A stretch of DNA of 32,126 bases from Bacteroidota bacterium. GTDB lineage: Bacteria > Bacteroidota > Bacteroidia > Chitinophagales > Saprospiraceae. The DNA lies in contig JAAAOU010000481.1 of NCBI GenBank assembly GCA_009908745.1, positions 1 to 32,126 on the forward strand, given 5' to 3'. Positions 1 through 9,689 of the stretch are shown piece by piece. The number at the start of each line of letters is the position of its first letter. Positions within the stretch are counted from its first letter, which is position 1. Position numbers and translations under genes: made by a program. The notes under the pieces are model-generated. The model was given only the letters and a program-made list of their open reading frames with translations. It was not told the origin of the DNA and searched no databases.

Positions 1-212
1 TCTGTCTCCTGGAACTTCTCATTCAACAGGCGCTCCGTTTCTCGGAACCTGCGGTCCGTCTCCTGGAACTTGCGGTCCGTCTCTTGGAACTTGCGGTCCG
101 TCTCCTGGAACTTGCGGTCCGTCTCCTGGAACTTGCGGTCCGTCTCCACTTGACTGCGGAGCAAGTCAGCGATCATCTGTTTAAGGTCTTGGATTTCTAT
201 CTCGACATTCAT
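1..212 (-). CDS. N-terminal part of a coiled-coil protein with tandem TDRKFQE heptads (DUF3782/PD-(D/E)XK-associated type); truncated by the window edge
   Basis: ATG at 212 on minus strand opens a frame running off the window: MNVEIEIQDLKQMIADLLRSQVETDRKFQETDRKFQETDRKFQETDRKFQETDRRFRETERLLNEKFQET... Confidence 0.7.
   Translation of the reverse strand, partial: MNVEIEIQDLKQMIADLLRSQVETDRKFQETDRKFQETDRKFQETDRKFQETDRRFRETERLLNEKFQET
39..143. repeat. 21-bp tandem repeat (unit ctcctggaacttgcggtccgt), about 5 copies, first one degenerate
   Basis: Units at 60-80, 81-101, 102-122, 123-143 nearly identical; degenerate unit at 39-59; encodes 7-aa heptads on the minus strand. Confidence 0.9.
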
Positions 213-287
213 AGGCTGATGGTATTACACAAAACTCAAACGACGATACTTGGTTTTTAGTTCCTGAGCTACGATTAATGAGGTGTC

Positions 288-950
288 TCACTCTACTACG
301 TAGAAGCAGTAGCCGCCGGCATCGTAAAAACGTTCTTGTGGGCGTTGCAGTATCCAGTCGTTATAATGCGAGTCAGGGCTTTCCGATAATAGATCTATAT
401 TATTATCAGTCATATTATCATTTATTCGCATGACGGGTCTATAGCCATCAAGTCCTGCACACTTTCCAGGGAAAGGTTGCCGGTCATCCAATATGAGTGA
501 ATTGATGAAAAGAACGAATAACCCTTCTCGTTCCGGAACGATTTGCAGCTCTAAGTTGTAAGTTTCATTCTTATAGGAATATTCGCCGATATAGACTGAT
601 GCTCCGGTGCTATACTCCCTAAACTCAAGTTCCACATTCGATTCAGCTACAATAAAGAGCCGAATAGCGCCCTCATCAGCATTGACTGTATCTAACTTGA
701 CCGCTGCCACGTTAGGATCAAACTTGAAGTTATCTAGTTTGTAAGTTCTGGCGGTGTTGACTTCGTAGACTTGATTGGAAAAGCTCGATCGAATTGAGAT
801 GGTATCCCCTATTTTAAAGGTGTCTAATGCCGGACTTAACTCAACAGGGATCTCGAATTGGTACCCTCCCGGAATATCCCGACATTCTTTCCTAATACAA
901 GCCGCCATGAACAGACTGAACACTATACATAAAATCGTAAGGTTTTTCAT
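288..950 (-). CDS. Lipoprotein of unknown function, paralogous to 1455..2153
   Basis: Lipobox-like N-terminus (MKNLTILCIVFSLFMAACIRKECRD); shares ECRD..GGYQF.IP..LSPA.DTF..GDTI.I.S.FS..VYE and C-terminal DAGGYCFYV.E with 1455..2153. Confidence 0.8.
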   Translation of the reverse strand: MKNLTILCIVFSLFMAACIRKECRDIPGGYQFEIPVELSPALDTFKIGDTISIRSSFSNQVYEVNTARTYKLDNFKFDPNVAAVKLDTVNADEGAIRLFIVAESNVELEFREYSTGASVYIGEYSYKNETYNLELQIVPEREGLFVLFINSLILDDRQPFPGKCAGLDGYRPVMRINDNMTDNNIDLLSESPDSHYNDWILQRPQERFYDAGGYCFYVVE

Positions 951-1010
951 GTTCGGTATTTTGAATTTCGAGTGCGGCGCAATGCACTCAGCCGCACTCG
1001 AAGTCGTTTT

Positions 1011-1425
1011 TTAGTAGCTGTTAAACAACGCGTTTACGTCGGCTGCCATGACACCAGAGCCTGGTAGCAAGTCCCAAAGAATCCTGGTTTGATAAATACC
1101 GGGGTCGGTAGTATTCTCATCTAACACCGAGAATAACTGACCGTTAGTGAAACCAGCTACGTTGTCTACTATCGGACCGCAGCCGCCGCCCTCTCTGTCG
1201 CAAGCATTGTTAACATCAGGCATGTTGTCAAACAAATCAAAGTGCAAGCCTATTGGGACGTGGTTGGGAGAATCATTCCGAATCTCTTCCAGCTCATCAA
1301 GCCATGTACGCCCCGCAGGGAAAAGACTCGTATTCCCCCCATACGCCCGGTCCGTATACACCTACTCCAGGTGCTCCGCCCAGCTTTCGCAGATAGCTAG
1401 GCGGCCGGCATCGGGTGGCCGATAA
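1011..1425 (-). pseudogene. Truncated copy of the C-terminal part of the HExxH protein 2175..3416
   Basis: NDSPNHVPIG.H.DLFDNM...DREGGG.G..VDNV.G.TNGQLFSVLD...LLPGSG...DV.ALFNSY shared with the intact gene; the DAGRLAICESWAEHLE stretch is followed by in-frame TAG at 1362-1364 where the intact copy has CAT; no HExxH region. Confidence 0.7.
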
Positions 1426-1454
1426 CGACGCTGCCGCCCCATAAAGGTTTCATC

Positions 1455-2153
1455 TCACTCTGCTACGTAGAAGCAGTAGCCGCCGGCATCATGAAAATTA
1501 TCCTGCGGCCTGGCTAGTATACGTTCATTGTAGTACACATCAGGGCTATTTTGGAGGAACTCGACGTTATTATCTGCACCTCCATTCAGCTCCACATTGG
1601 TCTCAGAAGTTACCCTCGGGCAGCGCCCGGGGAAGTCTTGGTCGTCATCAATACCCTGCGCAGCGAACTGAGTAAAATAATAAAGCCCCGGCTGCTGGGG
1701 GATCAGTTTGAATTTTAGGGAATACTGACCATCCTGATAAAGGTACTCACCGAGTAAACCAATTGCCCCTGACCCATAATCAAAGCGGTCATAGTCATAT
1801 TGTGTAGGGATAATATATTGAAAATCAGCCAAGCCATCCTGTACAAAGTTGGAATCGACTTTGTCAATCTTATCCAATCGCGTAGTCGGATAAAACCGCC
1901 AGTCCTCTAGCTTGTAATATTCCTCCGTCTGCCGCTCGTATACTTCATCGCTAAAGACAGAAGAGATGTGGATGGTGTCCCCTACCCGGAAGGTGTCCTT
2001 TGCTGGGCTCAGCGTAGCCGGGATGACGAACTGATAGGCACCGCCGAAGTCGGCATCGCGGCATTCTTCGCGGGGACAGCCCCAGCAGAGGAGCAGGAGG
2101 AAGGGGAATAAAATGATTAAAGATCTCATAAGCAGAAGTAAAGTGGACGGCAT
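1455..2153 (-). CDS. Lipoprotein of unknown function, paralogous to 288..950
   Basis: Hydrophobic leader ending LLLLCWGCPREECRD; strong similarity to 288..950. Confidence 0.8.
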   Translation of the reverse strand: MPSTLLLLMRSLIILFPFLLLLCWGCPREECRDADFGGAYQFVIPATLSPAKDTFRVGDTIHISSVFSDEVYERQTEEYYKLEDWRFYPTTRLDKIDKVDSNFVQDGLADFQYIIPTQYDYDRFDYGSGAIGLLGEYLYQDGQYSLKFKLIPQQPGLYYFTQFAAQGIDDDQDFPGRCPRVTSETNVELNGGADNNVEFLQNSPDVYYNERILARPQDNFHDAGGYCFYVAE

Positions 2154-2174
2154 ATAAATGCCGCCCGTTATTTT

Positions 2175-3416
2175 TTAATAGCTGTTAAAGAGTGCGTCGA
2201 CATCGCCAACCGCGATCCCTGAGCCAGGCAACAAATCATTGATAATCCGCTGTCGGTATTCCTGAGGATCATCAGTTGCTGCATCTAAAACGGAAAACAG
2301 CTGCCCGTTTGTCAAGCCTGTCACATTGTCAACCACCAGACCGCTTCCTCCTCCCTCTCTGTCAAATGAAAGCGGAGGTTCCATATTGTCAAACAGGTCT
2401 AAATGAATGCCAATAGGGACATGATTGGGAGAATCATTTCTCCATCTATCTAACCTGTCTACCCAAGGCTCATTAATACTCGTAGGAAACCCATTATACG
2501 CCCGGTCCGTATACACATGCTCCAGGTGCTCGGCCCAGCTTTCGCAGATGGCGAGGATGCCGGCGTCAAACACATCCTCATCCCCCCAAGGGTCGCCGGT
2601 GGCTATGCGAGCGTTGAGCGTTGCCAGGCCCAGCCGCCCCCAGAATATGGCGCCAGCGTTAGTGAAGTGGGACGTATGGGCCAGTTCGTGCTGCGTTACG
2701 GACCACTGCTGGTCAGAGTTTTGAAAATTGCAGCCGATGGCGACATCGGGTACGGCAGCCAGTATACTGTTATTGCTGATGATGTAAGGCAGCAAACCGG
2801 AGCTAAATAGCCCTTGCCCGACCAAGTCATTGACCGTCTGCTGAGGGAGCTGCGAGGTCATCAAAGCGATACCGTCCCTCCTGTTGGCCGTCAGGTAGAT
2901 ATCCAAGCCCGAGGGAGGGGTGTTGATGCCGTCATTCTGTGCCTCCCGGTGGAAATGATGGATGCCGTTCATCACCGTAGAGGCCGACCAGGTGCGGTGG
3001 TCAGAGCCGCCTTGGTTATTCCACATGTTGTAGTCGATCTGTATATTATGGTAGCTGCCGCCGCCGAGTTGCCCCCGGTAATCCGTGACGGGGAGCAGCA
3101 GCCTCCACAGTTTTGCGGTGTTCCCCACAAAGCCACGAAGCATGGCCCGGCTGTTTTGGAAAGTCACCCACATGTACGCTTTACCCCGCTCGCGGTGGCG
3201 ATCAATGGACCAACATCCTGCACCGTCCGTGCTTGTGGTCTTGAAAGTAAACCAACCGTTCCACCAAGTTACCTTGACATCCTCTACGCCCAGCATCATA
3301 TTATTCATTTGTACATCCTCCACCTGTATGCAGCCGGCCGGCTTGCGTTTATCATTGGGGATGGGGCAGCCGCAGGCATGCTGTTCATCCTCTTCGGCAT
3401 CGTAATGAGTGATCAT
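2175..3416 (-). CDS. Putative zinc metallopeptidase-like protein (HELAH motif)
   Basis: 413-aa ORF with QHELAHTSHF and downstream ICESWAEHLEH; N-terminal region resembles a regulatory-like beta domain; no obvious signal peptide; in-frame TGA just upstream of the ATG. Confidence 0.6.
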   Translation of the reverse strand: MITHYDAEEDEQHACGCPIPNDKRKPAGCIQVEDVQMNNMMLGVEDVKVTWWNGWFTFKTTSTDGAGCWSIDRHRERGKAYMWVTFQNSRAMLRGFVGNTAKLWRLLLPVTDYRGQLGGGSYHNIQIDYNMWNNQGGSDHRTWSASTVMNGIHHFHREAQNDGINTPPSGLDIYLTANRRDGIALMTSQLPQQTVNDLVGQGLFSSGLLPYIISNNSILAAVPDVAIGCNFQNSDQQWSVTQHELAHTSHFTNAGAIFWGRLGLATLNARIATGDPWGDEDVFDAGILAICESWAEHLEHVYTDRAYNGFPTSINEPWVDRLDRWRNDSPNHVPIGIHLDLFDNMEPPLSFDREGGGSGLVVDNVTGLTNGQLFSVLDAATDDPQEYRQRIINDLLPGSGIAVGDVDALFNSY

Positions 3417-3436
3417 AGCCCAACGCCCTCATCCCC

Positions 3437-5953
3437 CTAAAACCGCCAATCCCGCTTCCAGGTATCAATGATATCCAGCGCGATTTTGTACGTTGTTTTG
3501 GGCTTGGTGTAGTTGCCGTCCGCCGCCACGCCGAACAGGCCGACCCGCAGCCGGCGGCGCGCGCCTAGCTTGAATACCCGTTCTACACCCGCGAACAGCT
3601 CCTCGTGCCGGAATTTGCCTTCAGACAACCAGAGCAGCCCCCCACCCGCTACCAAACGGATACCCGTCTTTTTGATCAGCGGCAAGTTGTTGATGAGCGC
3701 GCCGTTGAAGTGGTGGATCAGGTGAAACTCGACAAAGGGGGAGGTAGTCGCCAAAGCCGTGTCCAAAATCTGGAAAGAGCGGCGCGGGGAGGAATACCAA
3801 ATCGGGTCTGACTGCCGGAAGCGCCGGTAGTCGATAAACTCCAGGCCGCGGGTATTGATGAAGTTGCCGACTTCCACATTGTACAGGCTGTGGCCGAAAA
3901 TGCCCAGCAGCAAATCCTGCTTGATCTCCAGCTCTAGGTAATCAAAGTCGACATCGCTGCCCAAGGGGCCCCGCCAGCCCCGTTTGTGCCGCAGGCTGAA
4001 GGTAGGGAACTTGCTGCCTAGCACCACTTTGCGGTTGGGCTCCGTCATATACTGCTGCGCTGGGGTATAGCTGATGCCCCAGTCGGTGATAAAAGCCTGG
4101 TAGGTCTCAAAATCAAGGACTTCCTCTGTATCCTCGATGAAGCTCGTGAGGAAGGAAGTGTCGTTTAACCCGACGATGGACTGCCGGTTTTGGAACTGCA
4201 TATCCGTACGCAAGTAGAAACCATTGAACAGCTCGATGCGGTGGCCAGCGTATAGCTCATCGTTGAGGATGTAATTAGAAGGGCGCAGCTGATTGAGGAA
4301 AGCGTCGTAGGTATTGATGGACTGAAAAGCCCGCCCGCCGCCGAGGCTAACATCCGCCAAGCGGTGTGGGTTGTAGCGCATCCAGCCGTCGGCGTAGCCC
4401 TGCACGTCCTCATTGCGAAACCCATAGTGGACCCGCCCCGACAGGCTCATCATGCGGCCGTTTTCCCAGCGTTTGAACCCGGACATATAGGGCCCAACAC
4501 GAAAGCCGCCGACTACAGAGAAATCTATTAAAGCCGGGATAGAGCCCATATACAAGTGCAGTTTGCGCTCGTTGTGCCGCCACCCTACCCCGTCCCAGAC
4601 CAATTCCAAAAAAGAAACCTTGTTGTAAGCCGCAGTGATGCTGTCTTGGTATTCCTTGCTGTTGTGCACCCGCTCGATGCTGTCACGCAGCGCCACCAAC
4701 TGTTGCTGCTGTGCCGTGAGGGCTTCAGGCCGGGTGGTATTCCAGTAGGCGGTGTCCCGCTCGTAGGCTTCCTGCGTAGTGCGCACGATCTCATTGTCAA
4801 AGAAATCAGCCGGAAAATCATAGTCCGCTTCGTATTCCTCGAAGCGTATCGTGGTGTTGCCTTTGAAGGTCTTGAAGCGGCCCTGATTGGTCTCGTAGTT
4901 GAATTCCTGCCGGTAGGGGATCCACCGTTCATCGGGGAGCTGCCGGTAGTCGAGGCGCAGCTGAAAGGCGTCGAAGAACTTTAGGCCGTCTTCGGGCAGG
5001 GTGACGGCTATGCGGTTGATGTTCCACAAGCCATCGTTGATGTAGATATGGCCGCTGCAGGTGGAGTTGCCGCTTTTGCGGGGGATGATCTCGATTTTGT
5101 GCACCAGCTGCCCGTCTTCCTCCACGCTCTCGATCAGCTTGTATTTGTAAGACAGAATAGCGGTACTGCTGAGCGGGGAGATAATCGGTGCGGCGGCAAT
5201 ACCGTGCAGGTGGACCAAATTGCGGTAGAAATTGAAGTCTACTTCACCAAAGCGGGGGATGAACAGCCCTTCTTTACTGCCGTAAAGCTTGTAGCCCGTC
5301 CGTTCCTCTTTGTACTGTTTGGGGTAGGCGTAATTGAGGGTGAGCTGCATTTCGACCATATTCAAATTGCTGAGCAGCTCTTGCCGGGCTTTTTCCGCTT
5401 CTGCGAACGGGTCATCGGGTATACTGTTCTCCAACTGCAGTTCGTCGTCCTGCGGCTTGCGGCGGGGGCGTTCTTCTTCCTCGATCAATTCGGTTGCTTT
5501 CACGTATACCTGCGAGCGGAAGCTGTTGATGCTTTTCAGGTACTCCTTTTTGTGGTCGATGGCATGCTGAATGATGGCGTAGGCGGGGTCTTTTTTGGAA
5601 GCCCGCACCACCACCTCTTCTAGCTCTACGGAAGAGGTAGGCAGGAAGACATCCATGCGCAACGGCTCATCCTCCGCTGTAATGGGCAAGGCCTGTGTCT
5701 CGTAGCCCAAGCTGGAAACAATCAGCTCATACTCGCCGGGGGCGGGCAGGGTGAGAAAGTAGTAGCCATTTTCATCAGCAGTAGTGCCCGACTGCAGCTG
5801 CGTGATATAGATATTAGCGTAAGGGACCGGTGCTTGCCCCTCCGTGAGCACGTAGCCGCTGACTTGCTGGGCGCAGAGGTACGATACACTGATGAGCAAT
5901 AAGGCAAAAAGTAGCAGTAGTCGCATTGGCATGGTTCGCTTACATTTCTGCAA
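3437..5953 (-). CDS. DUF5686 and carboxypeptidase-like regulatory domain-containing outer-membrane protein
   Basis: Signal peptide, then VSGYVLTEGQAPVPYANIYITQLQSGTTADENGYYFLTLPAPGEYELIVSSLGYE (CarboxypepD_reg-like), long beta-rich C-terminus typical of the DUF5686 family. Confidence 0.8.
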   Translation of the reverse strand: MQKCKRTMPMRLLLLFALLLISVSYLCAQQVSGYVLTEGQAPVPYANIYITQLQSGTTADENGYYFLTLPAPGEYELIVSSLGYETQALPITAEDEPLRMDVFLPTSSVELEEVVVRASKKDPAYAIIQHAIDHKKEYLKSINSFRSQVYVKATELIEEEERPRRKPQDDELQLENSIPDDPFAEAEKARQELLSNLNMVEMQLTLNYAYPKQYKEERTGYKLYGSKEGLFIPRFGEVDFNFYRNLVHLHGIAAAPIISPLSSTAILSYKYKLIESVEEDGQLVHKIEIIPRKSGNSTCSGHIYINDGLWNINRIAVTLPEDGLKFFDAFQLRLDYRQLPDERWIPYRQEFNYETNQGRFKTFKGNTTIRFEEYEADYDFPADFFDNEIVRTTQEAYERDTAYWNTTRPEALTAQQQQLVALRDSIERVHNSKEYQDSITAAYNKVSFLELVWDGVGWRHNERKLHLYMGSIPALIDFSVVGGFRVGPYMSGFKRWENGRMMSLSGRVHYGFRNEDVQGYADGWMRYNPHRLADVSLGGGRAFQSINTYDAFLNQLRPSNYILNDELYAGHRIELFNGFYLRTDMQFQNRQSIVGLNDTSFLTSFIEDTEEVLDFETYQAFITDWGISYTPAQQYMTEPNRKVVLGSKFPTFSLRHKRGWRGPLGSDVDFDYLELEIKQDLLLGIFGHSLYNVEVGNFINTRGLEFIDYRRFRQSDPIWYSSPRRSFQILDTALATTSPFVEFHLIHHFNGALINNLPLIKKTGIRLVAGGGLLWLSEGKFRHEELFAGVERVFKLGARRRLRVGLFGVAADGNYTKPKTTYKIALDIIDTWKRDWRF

Positions 5954-6043
5954 ACGGTTATCCGGCTATTAAGTTATACGGAAAGCGGTGACTTAACATA
6001 AACACAATCCAATAGCAGCGCCTCAAGGAGCCATATACAACAA

Positions 6044-6071
6044 CAGCCTTCCCCGCGAGCGAGGAAGGCTG
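6044..6071 (-). terminator. Probable intrinsic terminator after nqrF
   Basis: cagccttcc-(10 nt)-ggaaggctg perfect 9-bp stem, ~30 nt past the nqrF stop; minus-strand 3' flank TTGTTGTAT is only moderately U-rich. Confidence 0.55.
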
Positions 6072-6101
6072 CCTTAAAAATGTATATTTTGAAAACAGTG
6101 G

Positions 6102-7418
6102 TTAACTGCCGAAATCGTCAAATGCGATATTCTCATCTGGTACACCCAGCTCGTCCAGCATCTTCATGGCTGCTTGCAGCATGAGGGGCGGGCCACAGAG
6201 GTAGTACTCTACTTCCTCTGGCTCGGGGTGATCCTTCAGGTAGTTATCATAAAGGACTTGGTGAATAAAGCCGAGGTAACCATCGCCTTCTTTGTCATCC
6301 AAGCTTTTCTTCACTTTCCAGTTGTCTACTTCCTCCGCCACCTTCGTATCAGAAAGCGCCAAGTAGTAGTTGAAATTATCAAACTCCTGCTCAATATCGC
6401 GGAAATCCTGCGTGTAGAACAGCTCGCGCTTGGAGCGGCCACCGTACCAGTAGGTCACCTTCCGGTCCCGCGTCTTCAGCGTGTGGAACAAGTGGAAAAT
6501 GTGTGAACGCAGCGGTGCCATACCTGCACCACCACCGATGTAGACCATCTCCTTCTTAGTAGGCTTGATAAAGAACTCGCCGAACGGGCCAGAGATCGTC
6601 ACCTTGTCGCCCGGCTTGCGGCTAAAGACGTAAGAAGAGCAGACCCCTGGGTTGACAGGCATCCAAGTATTGTTCTTTCGGTCCCAAGGCGGCGTGGCGA
6701 TACGGATGTTCAACATGATGATGTTGCCCTCCGCCGGGTGGTTGGCCATGGAATAGGCGCGGAATTGCTCCTCGTCGTTCTTCATCTTGAGGTCCCACAT
6801 CTTGAAGTTGTCCCATTCCGACTGATACTCGTCCGGTGCTTTGTCGGTCATGCGAGGGTGCGCGGTGATGTCAAAGTCTTTGAAATCTACCTCGACTTTG
6901 GGCACATCAATTTGAATGTAGCCACCAGATTCGAAGTCCATATTCTCTCCCTCTGGCAGTTTCACTACAAACTCCTTGATAAAGGAAGCCACATTATAGT
7001 TGGAGACCACTTCGCACTCCCACTTTTTGATACCGAAGATTTCCTCCGGAATGCGGATGCGCATGTCCTGACGCACTTTGACCTGACAAGCTAAGCGCTT
7101 ATTTTCCGCTGCTTCGCGGCGGGTCAAGTGGTTCATCTCGGTGGGCAGCACATCGCCGCCGCCTTCGTCTACGTGGCATTCGCACATGGCGCAGGTACCG
7201 CCGCCGCCACAGGCTGATGGCAAAAATACACTCCTATCAGACAGTGCGGTCAGCAGAGAAGCACCAGGCTTGACTAACAAAGGGTTTTCTTCGTCGCCGT
7301 TTACAACGATTTTTACATCGCCCTGTGGTACCAGCCGCTTTCGCGCAAAAATAAGCATGAAAGACAACGCCAGTATCACCAGGCTAAAAACGACAACAGC
7401 AAATACGATAGTGGTCAT
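6102..7418 (-). CDS. nqrF: Na+-translocating NADH:quinone reductase subunit F
   Basis: N-terminal TM, 2Fe-2S motif [21 protein letters not shown] reductase domain ([27 protein letters not shown]). Confidence 0.95.
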   Translation of the reverse strand: MTTIVFAVVVFSLVILALSFMLIFARKRLVPQGDVKIVVNGDEENPLLVKPGASLLTALSDRSVFLPSACGGGGTCAMCECHVDEGGGDVLPTEMNHLTRREAAENKRLACQVKVRQDMRIRIPEEIFGIKKWECEVVSNYNVASFIKEFVVKLPEGENMDFESGGYIQIDVPKVEVDFKDFDITAHPRMTDKAPDEYQSEWDNFKMWDLKMKNDEEQFRAYSMANHPAEGNIIMLNIRIATPPWDRKNNTWMPVNPGVCSSYVFSRKPGDKVTISGPFGEFFIKPTKKEMVYIGGGAGMAPLRSHIFHLFHTLKTRDRKVTYWYGGRSKRELFYTQDFRDIEQEFDNFNYYLALSDTKVAEEVDNWKVKKSLDDKEGDGYLGFIHQVLYDNYLKDHPEPEEVEYYLCGPPLMLQAAMKMLDELGVPDENIAFDDFGS

Positions 7419-7516
7419 GGTATCTAGAGTATTTTATAGTTGTTCAATTACTTGTTGAACAAGCGATATTTAAACCCCGCTTATCCAAAGTAGTTGTCAA
7501 CGGATCGTCATGGTGA

Positions 7517-8125
7517 TTATCCGTTGGAAAATGCAGCAGGGTCGATGCCCATCAGGCTCATGAAGGCAATGCCCATCAAGCCTGTAAGGATGAAAGCCAT
7601 CCCTAGTCCGCGCAGTGCAGGCGGCACATTGGAATAACGGATTTTCTCACGAATAGCCGCAATAGCGATGATGGCCAAGAACCAGCCAAAACCACCTCCT
7701 AATCCGAAGGCTATAGAATTAGAGAAGTTGTACTCGCGGGATACCATAAACAGCGAACCGCCCAAAATGGCGCAGTTCACCGTAATCAAGGGCAAGAAGA
7801 TACCCAACGAACTGTAAAGAGAAGGCGAATACTTCTCCACGACCATCTCTACTAACTGCACCATGGAGGCAATAACAGCAATGAAGAGAATGAAACGTAG
7901 AAAAGTCAGGTCAACCCCCAAAATACCGCTCTCGCTCAGCAGGTATTCGTTGATCACCCAGTTGATCGGCATCGTGATGCCCAGTACAAAAATAACCGCC
8001 AGCCCGAGGCCGAAAGCGGTATTTACACTTTTAGAAACGGCCAAATAGGAGCACATGCCCAAGAAGTAGGCAAGCACCAAATTCTCGATGAAAGCCGCTT
8101 TTATGAAGGTATTGAGAAATTCCAT
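7517..8125 (-). CDS. nqrE: Na+-translocating NADH:quinone reductase subunit E
   Basis: 202-aa membrane protein, NqrE/RnfA family, in nqr order. Confidence 0.94.
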   Translation of the reverse strand: MEFLNTFIKAAFIENLVLAYFLGMCSYLAVSKSVNTAFGLGLAVIFVLGITMPINWVINEYLLSESGILGVDLTFLRFILFIAVIASMVQLVEMVVEKYSPSLYSSLGIFLPLITVNCAILGGSLFMVSREYNFSNSIAFGLGGGFGWFLAIIAIAAIREKIRYSNVPPALRGLGMAFILTGLMGIAFMSLMGIDPAAFSNG

Positions 8126-8161
8126 TGCGCTTTGGTTTGAATGAGTTGCTAAATCCGGTAT

Positions 8162-8872
8162 TTAGGATACGTCTACCAGCTTAGTGTTATAGCTACGCTG
8201 AATCCAGATCATAATACCGATGATGAACATGGCGGAAGCCGGCAGTACCATCAAGTTGTTATTGGCGTACCAGCCAAACATCACGCTGTCCGTCGTATTG
8301 ATCAGGTAGTTGGCGGTAGGGCCAATGATCTTCAGCTCAATCGGGCTGCCCGCAAACAAGCTGCCCTTCCCGAAAATCTCGCGTACTACGCCCACAGCTA
8401 CCAGAATCACACCGTAGCCCAAACCGTTGCCTACGCCGTCCAAGAACGAGCGCCACGGCTTATTGGCCATAGAAAACGCTTCCAAGCGCCCCATCACGAT
8501 ACAGTTGGTAATGATCAAACCGATGTATACAGACAACTGCTTGTAGACCGGGTAGTTGAGGTACTTCAGCGTCAACTCCACCACCGTCACCAAAGAGGCG
8601 ATGATAACCAGTTGGACAATCATCCGCACTGATTTTGGAATGTAATTCCGCAGCAGGGACGTAAACAAGCTGGAAAAAGCACATACAAACACCACGGCGA
8701 TCGCCATAACCAGCGACGGGTAAACCAGTGATGTAACCGCCAAAGCGGAGCAAATGCCCAGCACCTGCACGGTGATCGGGTTATTGTCGTTGAGCGGATC
8801 AGTCAGGAGCTTGCGCTCTTTTTTCCCAAACTGAAATACCGACTCTTTCTCTTTTACTGCAGTTTCAGCCAT
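8162..8872 (-). CDS. nqrD: Na+-translocating NADH:quinone reductase subunit D
   Basis: 236-aa membrane protein with LTDPLNDNNPITVQVLGICSALAVT and VYIGLIITNCIVMGRLEAFSM, NqrD/RnfE family. Confidence 0.94.
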   Translation of the reverse strand: MAETAVKEKESVFQFGKKERKLLTDPLNDNNPITVQVLGICSALAVTSLVYPSLVMAIAVVFVCAFSSLFTSLLRNYIPKSVRMIVQLVIIASLVTVVELTLKYLNYPVYKQLSVYIGLIITNCIVMGRLEAFSMANKPWRSFLDGVGNGLGYGVILVAVGVVREIFGKGSLFAGSPIELKIIGPTANYLINTTDSVMFGWYANNNLMVLPASAMFIIGIMIWIQRSYNTKLVDVS

Positions 8873-8929
8873 TGCGAGTCTGTTTTATGTTTGCACCCCG
8901 GCACCCCGGAGTATCTAATGTTTGTTGTG

Positions 8930-9661
8930 TTATTGAACAAGCAGGCTCTGCTGCTTAAGGTCTTTCAAATAGGGTTGATAGTATTTTATGCCCCGGTAGA
9001 GCATTTCTTCTACGCCATCCGCTGTAACGGTGGCACCCGAGATACCATCCACTTCGTAGGTGTCATCCTTGGCACCGCCTTTGCGGACTTTGATGGACAC
9101 GTACTCGCCATCGTCGTAGATTTTCTTGCCTTGGAATTGCTTCGCAAAAGCGGGGTTGTCTTTGATTTCAGCACCCAGGCCAGGCGTTTCCCCCTTATGG
9201 TCAAAAGCGGCACCGGCTACCGTATTCAAGTCACTCTTGAGGGCGATGTTACCCCAAATTTCATCCCACAGCCCGTTTCCGCGTACGGACAGGATGTAGA
9301 ATTTTTCACCATCGTGCTCGTAAATGTATACGGGCAAGCGGCGTTCCGGCTCCGGCTTCTTGCGTTCCTTCGCCATGTTGATATCTTCCGCTTTGACGCC
9401 CTCAATAGGCTCGCCTTCCATATTGACGACAGGCTGCTTCATTTCGTCAAAAAGCGCAAGCACTTCCTGGTCAGAAAGCTCGCTCACTTTCTTGCCACCG
9501 GGCAGGTAGTTCTCCACCGCGGTCAGAATAGCCCGCTTGTTGAAGATGTCTTCGTTGGTAGCCGCTTGGCTTTTGGTGGCTTCACGCAGCCCGGTCAAGC
9601 TGATGGCTACCGCTCCTGTGAGGATAAGGATGAATATGATGACATATTTAGTAGACTCCAT
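8930..9661 (-). CDS. nqrC: Na+-translocating NADH:quinone reductase subunit C
   Basis: Single TM plus FMN-attachment motif DGISGATVTADGV. Confidence 0.94.
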   Translation of the reverse strand: MESTKYVIIFILILTGAVAISLTGLREATKSQAATNEDIFNKRAILTAVENYLPGGKKVSELSDQEVLALFDEMKQPVVNMEGEPIEGVKAEDINMAKERKKPEPERRLPVYIYEHDGEKFYILSVRGNGLWDEIWGNIALKSDLNTVAGAAFDHKGETPGLGAEIKDNPAFAKQFQGKKIYDDGEYVSIKVRKGGAKDDTYEVDGISGATVTADGVEEMLYRGIKYYQPYLKDLKQQSLLVQ

Positions 9662-9689
9662 GAGTTCTCTTTTTTTGCTCCTTCAAAAA

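Noticed and set aside
39-143. Short regularly repeated units resembling a CRISPR array
   Set aside because: Contiguous 21-bp units without spacers, in phase with a coding heptad repeat; a protein-coding tandem repeat explains it.
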